This document shows positions 44,618-53,200 of a DNA stretch of 64,000 nucleotides, in pieces. The notes under the pieces were generated by a model. That model worked only from the letters and a program-made list of their open reading frames with translations, made no database searches and was not told the DNA's origin. Source of the DNA: Sphingobacteriales bacterium (lineage in GTDB: Bacteria; Bacteroidota; Bacteroidia; Chitinophagales; CAIOSU01). The DNA is taken from contig JAIXOI010000004.1 in the NCBI GenBank assembly GCA_027486795.1, forward strand, positions 1 through 64,000. The letters run 5' to 3'. The translations under genes and the position numbers were made by a program. The first letter of the stretch is position 1. The number at the start of each line of letters is the position of its first letter.

Positions 44618-45379
44618 TTATTCTGCGCTCACTATTAGTTTGCGTTGAGCATCTACACTTAAGCTTAAAAACTCCTTGAGGGTTATTTCTTCAGTTATCA
44701 GTCCATTTTCTTGGGCTTCATAAAAGAAGGTTTGCGCTGTAATGGGTTTGCCCTTTTTCAGCTCTTCCAACAATTTTTCGTTACCACCTAGCTTCTTAGA
44801 GTCGTAATATCGGTATGTGTTGTCATCGGCAATTATAAAGAATTTGCCCTTGGCCGTACCTATCGTGTAGTTTTTGGTAGTTTGGTAGGTATAGGTGTTT
44901 TCGTTATCTATCACCGATAGCTCAATAGCGGTTAAGGTGCTCATTACCAATGGGCTGTTGGCATCCTCCTTGTTTATTTCAATATATCGTTTTTCTTTAC
45001 TAACTGAGTTGGTTGCCGAGCCAATTACTACATCGCTCAAGTACATGCCATTAAGGTTTACTACTTCAATTTGTCGGTACTCTAAGTTAGGATTTTTGTG
45101 TTTTGTAAGATCAGGGTAAAAAGGCTTATTGCCTACTTGTGCCGAAGTAGAAGAGGCGGTGTAGCTATCTTTGTTTGTGGCGCTGTTATAGTTATCTATA
45201 CTTGCGTCATCGGTAAGAGGTAGCATGTCGCCTTCATATTGGGCTGTCAAGAGCAGCCTTACAACTTCGGTGCGGGAATATCCTTCCACTGACGCTATCG
45301 CGTAGCTTAGATCCGCTTGAGCAACTGCGCTTGCGCACAGGCCTCCCACTAAAGCCATTGTTCCTAGTATTTTTTTCAT
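44618..45379 (-). CDS. Secreted hypothetical protein
   Basis: About 253 residues from the ATG at 45379 (MKKILGTMALVGGLCASAVAQ, a signal peptide). The mature protein has no motif I recognise; it contains LEYRQIEVVNLNGMYLSDVV and a C-terminal TEEITLKEFLSLSVDAQRKL. Probably periplasmic or outer membrane associated. Monocistronic with its own terminator. Confidence 0.7.
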   Translation of the reverse strand: MKKILGTMALVGGLCASAVAQADLSYAIASVEGYSRTEVVRLLLTAQYEGDMLPLTDDASIDNYNSATNKDSYTASSTSAQVGNKPFYPDLTKHKNPNLEYRQIEVVNLNGMYLSDVVIGSATNSVSKEKRYIEINKEDANSPLVMSTLTAIELSVIDNENTYTYQTTKNYTIGTAKGKFFIIADDNTYRYYDSKKLGGNEKLLEELKKGKPITAQTFFYEAQENGLITEEITLKEFLSLSVDAQRKLIVSAE

Positions 45380-45918
45380 CTCGCTCTCCACTCTCAAGTT
45401 GGGCTGCTGGTTTCGCTCCCAACTCAAGTCAATCTATTCCACAACCATTATTACGATTTTGGCTTTTAAAGGTTACATTATGACGATAAATAACATTCAG
45501 AAATTGCCAATATCTTATAATATCTATTGTGCATCAATACTTTTGGCCACTGCGTATTTTTTTGAGCAAGTCCTTTAAGCCGCACACTTTTTTTGTTTAG
45601 TCATCAATTTGAGGCACTTAATTTGGCAGGTAGGTGCTGTATTGAAGTGGGTATAAAGGGGTAGCACAAAATAACCATACACGATTTAATGATTAAAATG
45701 CGTATTTCGTAAGTAACATAATTTCAGTATTGTAAAAATATTTTTTTTCAAAATAAAATTGTTTCCTTTTTGAAGCCAAATAGTATTGCATGACATTAGG
45801 TTAAACACAAATCGGGCTTACAAGATAAAGACATGCGCTATTGGTAAGTTAGGTAGGTATTCGGGGCGCAGTTAGGTAGCATATTTTCAATTTTACAAGC
45901 ATCATAAAATTAAGCGTA
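45380..45918. other. AT-rich intergenic region, no gene seen
   Basis: About 540 bp between divergent genes. I see poly-A/T runs and no clear repeat family, RNA gene or open frame worth calling. Confidence 0.45.
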
Positions 45919-46074
45919 ATGAGAGATTTACTATGGTTGGTTGCCGTCATCCTGATAATAGGCTGGTTGGTTGGTTTTTTTGGGTTTGGCACAGCAGTAG
46001 GTGGGTTTATTCACATTCTTCTGGTATTGGCCATTATTGCCGTATTGATAAGATTGATTGGCGGACGCGGTTAG
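45919..46074 (+). CDS. Small lmo0937-family membrane protein
   Basis: 51 residues: MRDLLWLVAVILIIGWLVGF, a Gly-rich turn, then FIHILLVLAIIAVLIRLIGG and RG. Two membrane helices separated by a short GFGTAVGG loop and a basic end match the DUF5670/lmo0937 family of tiny membrane proteins, often stress-induced. It has a terminator 49 bp downstream. Confidence 0.85.
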   Translation: MRDLLWLVAVILIIGWLVGFFGFGTAVGGFIHILLVLAIIAVLIRLIGGRG

Positions 46075-46122
46075 AAAGTTGGTATTACGAACGAGTATAC
46101 TAAATTATTAAATGGTTAAATG

Positions 46123-46152
46123 GGGCTGTAGCAATATCTACGGCCCTATTTA
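46123..46152 (+). terminator. Terminator after the small membrane protein gene
   Basis: GGGCTGTAG (46123-46131) and CTACGGCCC (46138-46146) pair with one mismatch and are followed by TATTTATT. Confidence 0.75.
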
Positions 46153-46280
46153 TTACACAGGCGCGCAACTGATCATTGCCCTAACTAATTACTCCATTGT
46201 ATGCTGTTGGATGCTGCCGTTCTTTTAATATCTTTCGATATTAACCATTATGCTAAGAAAACAAAGCAGCCTTTCGCTAT

Positions 46281-47210
46281 TTACTTTGCATCTTTTTTGG
46301 GTTGCTCTGGGTGAGGCTCTTCATGTATGAAAATGCGAACGGCATTGCTGTTGGGCCTTATTTTACCCCCAAATATGTTGGCGTATACGTAAGTTACTTG
46401 TGCCCCAAAATAGAAAATAATGGAAGAGTAAAATATCCAGACCATAATTACAAGTACCGAACCGGCGGCATCGTACAACGATGCTACGTTACTTTTGCCA
46501 ACATAGTAGCCAATTAATAACTTACCTAAACTAAACAGAAGTGCCGTTATGCTGGCACCTACAAAGGCATCTTTCCATTTCATGCGTGCATCGGGAAGCA
46601 ACCTAAATATGAGCGCAAACAATATAACCGAAAGTAAAAGTGGCAGTAACAATGAGGTAATGTGCACGTACCACATTTCCAGACCTGGTATCAAGCGGCT
46701 CACCCAATCGCCAAAAAAGGATACCGTGGCGTTGAGCAACAACGAAATAAGCAAAACGAACGTAATGCTCAATACCATTGCAAAAGATATCATCCTATCA
46801 ATAGCCACTTTTAAGATACTGATTCGAGGTTTGGCCTTTACCCTGAAAATATCGTTCAATGAGCTTTGAATAGTAACGAACACGGTAGTAGACGCAAATA
46901 TGAGCGCCACTATGCTTATGCCGGTGGCCCACCATTGTTTCTGAAATACTCCAATATTGCCAATGGTGTTCATTAATTCGGCAGCACCCGTAGCGCCTAC
47001 CAGGTTACTCAGTTCATCTTGCAATTGTAATTGAAATTTTTGCTCTTCTAAAAAAAAACCGGCAATGTTGATGATAATAATAAGAATTGGTGGTAACGAG
47101 AATATGGTATAATAGGCCAGTGCGGCTGCCATATTCATAGTATTCTCATCGCTGAACTTTTGAAAAGACAGCTTTAACAGTTTCCAAACATTGATGAGGG
47201 TCTGTTTCAT
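46281..47210 (-). CDS. YihY/virulence factor BrkB family membrane protein
   Basis: About 309 residues from the ATG at 47210 (MKQTLINVWKLLKLSFQKF). Six membrane helices with the family signature MNMAAALAYYTIFSLPPILII, FVTIQSSLNDIFRVKAKPR and AAGSVLVIMVWIFYSSIIFYFGAQVTY. The family was once called ribonuclease BN; its actual role is unclear. Monocistronic. Confidence 0.9.
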   Translation of the reverse strand: MKQTLINVWKLLKLSFQKFSDENTMNMAAALAYYTIFSLPPILIIIINIAGFFLEEQKFQLQLQDELSNLVGATGAAELMNTIGNIGVFQKQWWATGISIVALIFASTTVFVTIQSSLNDIFRVKAKPRISILKVAIDRMISFAMVLSITFVLLISLLLNATVSFFGDWVSRLIPGLEMWYVHITSLLLPLLLSVILFALIFRLLPDARMKWKDAFVGASITALLFSLGKLLIGYYVGKSNVASLYDAAGSVLVIMVWIFYSSIIFYFGAQVTYVYANIFGGKIRPNSNAVRIFIHEEPHPEQPKKDAK

Positions 47211-47342
47211 ATCACTACAAAATACGATTCTTATTGCGTGCAAGATGTTATTAATACCCACTTTTGAGAAAACAAATCGATTCAGCGAGCTTAGGCGCCC
47301 TTTAAAAACAACTGCATTGTTTTGTTTGCAGGCTTCTATAAA

Positions 47343-47382
47343 CCAAACGGCCCTTGAAACTGATGTTTCAAGGGCCGTTTGG
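47343..47382 (-). terminator. Perfect 18-bp hairpin downstream of tRNA-Met
   Basis: The arms 47343-47360 and 47365-47382 are perfect complements (CCAAACGGCCCTTGAAAC and its complement) with a 4-base loop. It sits 6 bp past the tRNA 3' end, as expected of its terminator. Confidence 0.8.
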
Positions 47383-47387
47383 TGCAG

Positions 47388-47461
47388 TACCGAGAGGGAG
47401 ACTTGAACTCCCGACCTTAGGGTTATGAATCCTACGCTCTAACCACCTGAGCTACCTCGGT
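47388..47461 (-). tRNA. tRNA-Met (CAT anticodon)
   Basis: 74 bases on the minus strand. The acceptor ACCGAGG pairs with TCTCGGT (one G-U), the D stem is GCTC/GAGC, the anticodon loop TTCATAA (CAT), the T arm GGGAG-TTCAAGT-CTCCC, and the discriminator is A. The first acceptor pair is A-U, and the position 31-39 pair is A-C. Because CAT can also be read by tRNA-Ile2 after lysidine modification, the amino acid is likely but not certain to be Met. CCA is not encoded directly after the discriminator. Confidence 0.9.
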
Positions 47462-47525
47462 AAAAATTGGACTGCAAATATACACGCATTTTGCAAGCAG
47501 TGCAATTTGCAACGAAAAATTGTTC

Positions 47526-47634
47526 GGTGGTTATTGGTTATTAGTTGATTGGGTGCAGAATTGATAGGCAATCTGCTCCAAAAGCTCTCTTTTCAGCCAA
47601 TTAACTCATAACAAGTAAACCAATAACTAGTTAC
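47526..47634. repeat. Inverted pair of heptamer arrays next to the MBL gene
   Basis: The left arm (47526-47553) has units GGTGGTT, ATTGGTT and ATTAGTT. The right arm (47600-47634) has units such as CATAACA, CAATAAC and TAGTTAC and ends at the stop codon of the metallo-hydrolase gene. The arms are roughly complementary. Confidence 0.7.
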
Positions 47635-48474
47635 CTAAAGCACTGCAGCTAGGGGCATTGCCTCGGCCATGCGCACGCCCTTGTCGGTCATTTGCAGGGT
47701 GCAGCATTCAATATGCGCATCATGCTCAAAAAACAAGATGTGGTTATGTTCTTGTGCGGTTTGCAAAAAACTTTTCTTTTCGGTCATGGTTATTAACGGG
47801 CGCACATCGTAACCCATAACGTATGGCAGAGGCATGTGCCCAGGCGAGGGTAGCAGGTCGGCCATATAAACTATGGTCTTGTCTTTATAGTGTATGTGGG
47901 GTATAATTTGGGCTTCGGTATGGCCATTGGCCAATATAAAATCAACACCTGGCAGTATGGGTTGGCCTTCAGTTACAAATTGTAGTTGCCCTGACGCTTG
48001 CAAGGGCAAAAAGTTTTCAGGCAAAAACGAAGCCTTCTCCCGCTCGTTTGGCGTTACGGCCCAATCCCAATGTGCTGGGTGGCTCCAGTACACGGCATTC
48101 GGGAAGGTAGGGGCATAACTGCCATTTGCAGTCCGTTTCACGGCGCCTCCGCAGTGGTCGAAATGCAAGTGGGTTAATATTACATCGGTAACATCTTCTG
48201 GAGCAAAGCCATGTTTTTTTAGCGAGCTTATCAACGTGGCATCGCCATGGGGGTAGTAGTAGCTAAAAAACTTTTCGTTCTGCTTATCGCCCATACCAGT
48301 ATCTATCAGAGCCAAGCGGCCTTCGCTTTCAACCAACAGGCATCGCATGGCCCATGTGCAAAGGTTGTTGCTATCTGGCGTGTGTATTTTTTGCCAAATA
48401 ACTTTAGGCACTACGCCGAACATAGCCCCGCCGTCTAGCTTAAAAAATCCGGTATCAATGGTATAGAGGTTCAT
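47635..48474 (-). CDS. MBL-fold metallo-hydrolase
   Basis: 279 residues. The metal-binding motif HLHFDHCGG (HxHxDH) is preceded by LALIDTGMGDKQNE. Later ligands are His in ANGHTEAQIIPHIHY and Asp in YMADLLPSPGHMP, and a late HDAHIE. This arrangement resembles quinolone/AHL lactonase-like or general MBL hydrolases; the substrate is unknown. Heptamer arrays abut both ends of the gene. Confidence 0.88.
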   Translation of the reverse strand: MNLYTIDTGFFKLDGGAMFGVVPKVIWQKIHTPDSNNLCTWAMRCLLVESEGRLALIDTGMGDKQNEKFFSYYYPHGDATLISSLKKHGFAPEDVTDVILTHLHFDHCGGAVKRTANGSYAPTFPNAVYWSHPAHWDWAVTPNEREKASFLPENFLPLQASGQLQFVTEGQPILPGVDFILANGHTEAQIIPHIHYKDKTIVYMADLLPSPGHMPLPYVMGYDVRPLITMTEKKSFLQTAQEHNHILFFEHDAHIECCTLQMTDKGVRMAEAMPLAAVL

Positions 48475-48481
48475 TTCTTTT

Positions 48482-48530
48482 TAGTATCAAGTATCAAGTA
48501 TCAAGTATAAAGTATCAAGTACGATGTACG
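48482..48530. repeat. AAGTATC heptamer array upstream of the MBL gene
   Basis: Seven 7-bp units, mostly AAGTATC, ending in AAGTACG and ATGTACG. They lie 8-56 bp upstream of the start codon, so they are in the leader or promoter. The tail units match those at 16754-16781. Confidence 0.85.
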
Positions 48531-48623
48531 AGTAGTGTTGAATAATGAAATTACCAATATTTGGGTAAAATGCCTTTCATTTACCACCCAACTTTGCACT
48601 TGCCGTTTCGGCTACAACCCGTT

Positions 48624-49910
48624 TTATCCATTGCCATCTGGTAGTTCTCGTTTAAAAGGCCTAATTATGAGGCGGATACCCCTATCATAGTTCACGTAGT
48701 TCCATATCCAGTTTATAAGCACAATAACCCTATTGCGAAAACCCACTAGCGAAACTAAATGCACAAACATCCACACATACCAAGCAAACAAACCTTGAAA
48801 CTTAAACTTAGGCAACTCTACCACAGCTCGGTTTCGGCCTATGGTAGCCATGCTGCCCAAGTCGTTGTATTTAAATGCCTTTAATGGCTTGCCCAAGGTG
48901 GCATTGGTTAGGTTTTTGGCCAATAAGTTGCCTTGTTGTATGGCTACTTGCGCCAACATGGGGTGCCCTTTGGGTGTGCTAGGCGTGTTCATTTGAGCCA
49001 CATCGCCAAGGGCATATATGTTGGTGTGCCCTTTAACTTGGTTATATTCGTTTACTTCAATTCGGTTTGGCTTGGTAAGCGCATCATCAAGCCCATCAAT
49101 GGCAGCCCCAATCACTCCGGCAGTCCATATTATATTATCGGTTTCAAATACCTTGTCTGTATTAGTATATACCTTATTGCCTTTTACATCTTTTACTGCG
49201 GTATCTACCCAAATATTCACGTCCAGCTCTTTTAAATACTGAGCCGCTTTGGCCGACGAGACCGGATCCATGGGTGCCAAAACCCTAGGAGCTGCCTCTA
49301 TAAGATGTATCTGCATTTTGCGTAAATCTAAATCGGGGTAGTCTTTGGCCAGCACGTGTGTCTTCAATTCGCCCAGCGCGCCAGCAAGTTCAACACCTGT
49401 GGGTCCTGCACCAATTATTACAAACGACATAAGGCTGCGTTGCTTTTCCAGCTCAGAGGAGAGCAATGCGCGCTCAAAGTTTTGCAAAATAAGGCTTCGA
49501 AGGTTCAAGGCCTCCGGTATCGATTTCATTGACATGCTTTGCTCTTCCATTCCGGCGATGCCAAAATAGTTCGTTTTAGAGCCAGAGGCGATAATCAAAT
49601 GGTCGTATACCAAACTGCCAATACTTGTGTGCAAAGTGTTTTCTTCGGGCGACACGCTTTTTACTTCGGTCATCCGGAAAAAGAAATTTTGATGTTTTTT
49701 AAAAATTTTTCGAATTGGGAAAGCAATTGCATCGGGTTCGAGGCCTGCGGTGGCTACTTGATACAACAGCGGCTGAAAAGTATGGTAGTTGTGTTTATCA
49801 AGCAATACTACCTGAAATTTTGTACCGCTTAAAGCTCTTGCTACAGACAGCCCAGCGAACCCTCCACCTACAATGACTATTCTTGGTAGGCTAATGTCAG
49901 GAATATTCAT
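48624..49910 (-). CDS. ndh: Type II NADH:quinone oxidoreductase (NDH-2)
   Basis: About 428 residues from the ATG at 49910 (MNIPDISLPRIVIVGGGFAG); an ATG 15 bp upstream is possible. Two Rossmann folds: FAD site VGGGFAGLSVARAL and NAD(P)H site IIGAGPTGVELAGALGE. The quinone-site motif LPLLYQVATAG-like QPLLYQVATAGLEPD, NIYALGDVAQ and AQVAIQQG are present. A C-terminal helix region (WYVWMFVHLVSLVGFRNRV) anchors it to the membrane. It passes electrons from NADH to menaquinone without pumping protons. Confidence 0.92.
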   Translation of the reverse strand: MNIPDISLPRIVIVGGGFAGLSVARALSGTKFQVVLLDKHNYHTFQPLLYQVATAGLEPDAIAFPIRKIFKKHQNFFFRMTEVKSVSPEENTLHTSIGSLVYDHLIIASGSKTNYFGIAGMEEQSMSMKSIPEALNLRSLILQNFERALLSSELEKQRSLMSFVIIGAGPTGVELAGALGELKTHVLAKDYPDLDLRKMQIHLIEAAPRVLAPMDPVSSAKAAQYLKELDVNIWVDTAVKDVKGNKVYTNTDKVFETDNIIWTAGVIGAAIDGLDDALTKPNRIEVNEYNQVKGHTNIYALGDVAQMNTPSTPKGHPMLAQVAIQQGNLLAKNLTNATLGKPLKAFKYNDLGSMATIGRNRAVVELPKFKFQGLFAWYVWMFVHLVSLVGFRNRVIVLINWIWNYVNYDRGIRLIIRPFKRELPDGNG

Positions 49911-50096
49911 GCCCGTTAATAACATGGTTGGGATTTTAGTGTTTGTAAAGGTAACGTTGTTATTTTTTACAATGTTCTTTTGTGGTATGAAAAGTGTTAC
50001 TTAAATTAGGTTGTGATATTTATCTTTTAGTTACATGATTTTAACCATTAGTTATTTGTAAACGGCCCAACGGCTTAAATTATAAATTATTGCGAG

Positions 50097-50131
50097 AGGT
50101 AACATTTGAAATCAAATTTTAAATGTTACCT
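50097..50131. promoter_or_regulatory. 11-bp inverted repeat upstream of the SprB-like gene
   Basis: AGGTAACATTT (50097-50107) and AAATGTTACCT (50121-50131) are perfect complements with a 13-base loop, 74 bp before the adhesin start. It could be an operator or a 5' leader hairpin; no U tract follows. Confidence 0.6.
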
Positions 50132-50204
50132 TAGCGCGCTGATTGCATATTATTGTTTTGTATATAGTACTAGTTATTACAACCAACAACTAACCGCCAA
50201 CCAC

Positions 50205-53200
50205 ATGAAAAGCATTTTCCGGCTATTGCTAAGTCTATTGCTCATCACGGCATCTATTGGTATACCACAGTTTGCGGCCGCACAATGCGGTTTAACTGGT
50301 TTTACCGAACCTGGCGTGGGTGCCAATTTGAATTCGCCCTGCGGTACTTTTACTAGCGTAAACGTGGGTCCAGGTACGCAAACCTCGTTTCAGGTTCTTA
50401 ACGGAGCTAGTTACACGTTCTCAACCTGCACCAGTTCTTGGAATACTGAGTTAACTGGACGAAACGCTGCAAACACCCAGCAATTTTATAACGATGACAA
50501 CGGCCCTATATGTGCTACTACTCGTGCTTCGGCAACTTGGACAGCAACATACACCGGCACTTTATTTGCGATAGTTACTACCCCTCCTTGCGGTTTGGGT
50601 GGCACCAGTAGCGGTGTTTCGGCTATTTTGCAATACCGCCAAAACAATAACCTAGCCTTCACCTCGCCTTCAACTAATTTGTGCCCAGGCGCAACTAGGG
50701 CGCTTTTCGCTACACCTACAGGTGGGACATTTACAGGCACTGGCGTAAGCGGCACTACCTTTACGGCTCCAACTTCAGGTCCAGTAGTTATTACTTATAC
50801 CTACGGTGCTTGTAGCACTACTCAAACCATCAATATCGACTCCCCACAATCGGCTCCAACTGGTGCTACTGCTTCTCCAGCAACGCTTTGTAGCGGTAGC
50901 AGCGTGCTTACTGCCAGTGGGGGCACTTTAGGTACGAATGGTACCTATCAATGGTATGCTGGTGGTTGTGGTGCAGGTTCTGTATTGGGCACTGGCTCAA
51001 GCATTACGGTTACCCCGCTAGCAACTACCAACTATTTCGTGCGTATTACGGGCGATTGCTCTACAACAACCTGTGTGCAAACCACGGTTAACGTTAGCTC
51101 TGCATCTACCGATCCGACAGGTATTAGCACTAGCAACAACAACTTCTGCCCTGGCGGAAGTGCTACGCTTACGGTTCAAGGTGGCTCTTTGGGCACAGGT
51201 GCAACTTGGCGTTGGTATTCTGGCTCTTGCTGCGGAGGTCCAATTATTGGTTCTGGTAACTCTATCACAGTAACCCCAGTAACTACCACTTCATATTTTG
51301 TGCGTGCTGAGGGTGCCGCTTGCGGAAACTCAAACGAAGCTACCGTTACTATTAATGTAAACACAGTTTCTACTGCACCAACAGGCGTTGCTTCATCAAA
51401 TGGCACTGTTTTTTGTAACGGCCTTGGTACTACGGTGCTTAGCATTCAAGGCGGTGCATTGGGCACCGGTGCACAGTGGAATTGGTATAGCGGCACTTGC
51501 GGTGGTACTTTCATATCATCGGGCACTAGTTCAATTACCGTAAATCCTACTTCAAATACAACGTATTTTGTTCGTGCCGAAGGTACTTGTCCTCCTCCAA
51601 CAGCTTGTGCGCAAGTTACCATAAATGTAAGCTCAGGTTTAACGATTACCAGTATTGGCAAAACCGATGTTACTTGTAACGGTGCCAATGACGGTACTGC
51701 TACCGTAAACGCAACGGGCGGTCAAACTCCTTACAGCTATACTTGGAGTCCAGGCTCTGGTGGTGCTACCCGAACTAGTTTGGCACCCGGCAGCTATGAT
51801 GTAACCGTAACCGATGCCATCGGATGTACAACTACGGGTAATGTAGTAATAAACCAACCACCGTTGTTGCAAATTACGGCCGTTGCCAAAACTGATATTA
51901 GCTGTAACGGCGCTAACGATGGAACTATAACCATTACTGCCATTGGCGGTACTGGTGCATTGCAATACACAATCAATAGCTTTGGTACGACCCAAGCATC
52001 TAACCAGTTTAGTGGCTTAGGTGTAGGTGGATACACTGTTGGTGTAATTGATGCGAATGGTTGTACTGCAGTTTACAACGCAAACCCAGTTACTATTAAC
52101 CAACCAACTCCGTTGACCATAGCAGTAACAAGCACTACCGATGCTAGCTGTAGCGGTGTAAATAATGGTTCGATTACAGTAAGCGCGAGCGGCGGTACTG
52201 GCGGTTATCAATACTCTTTGAACGGTAGTCCGTTCCAAATTGGTACCGTATTTGGTAACCTTTCTGCTGGTACTTATACCCTTTTTGTGCAAGACAACGC
52301 AGGTTGTTTGGCCAGCGTAGCCGATACTTTGGACAATATTACGTTTGTAAGCCTAACCGTTGATACTGCATACGATGTAACCTGCGCGGGCAATGCTGAT
52401 GGTGGTTTTGAGGTTACCTTGTCAAATGGCGTATCTCCTTACCAATACTCTATAAACGGTATAACTTACCAAACTAGTGGTGCATTTACTGGCCTAAGCG
52501 GCGGTACTTATACTGTATTAGGCCGTGATGCTGCTGGTTGCCAAGATATTATTCAAATTACCATTTCTGAAGCCCCTGCTTTGGTAGCAGTAATTGATAG
52601 TGTTAATAATCTAACTTGTAACGGTTCAGGCTCTGGTGGAGTATTCATTAGCGTAAGCGGTGGTACCCCAGGTAGCGTACCTACTTTCAACCCATTAGCA
52701 GGTAATGTTCGCAGTGCTGCTGGTTTGAACGATGGCACTTTCTCCGCCCTTTCGAACGGTGTCCTTACTGGTCGTCCAGCGGCTAATGGTACATGCTGTA
52801 GTGCACAAGATCCACCAACAGACATTTATGAGTTTACGGTAACTACTAGTGGTTCTTATACCATAAATAACGACTATACTACCATATTTGATGGTTTCAT
52901 GTTGCTGTACACCGATCCTCTAAACTGGAACGTTAACCCTCCTGCTACTTTTGTTGCCGGTAACGATAACTGTACAAACTTCTTGAACTCGTGCGTAACG
53001 GTTAGCCTTACCGCGGGCCAGACATACTACTTGGTAACTACCCGTGCTACTGGTACCAATACTACCGAAACTTGGAATACTACCTTTACTGGCCCTGGCA
53101 GCGTATTGGAAGTAACAGGTTTTGCTGCGGGGTACTCTTATGTATGGAGTAACGGAGCAATAACCCAAGACATTGATAGTTTGGCTGCAGGTACTTACAC

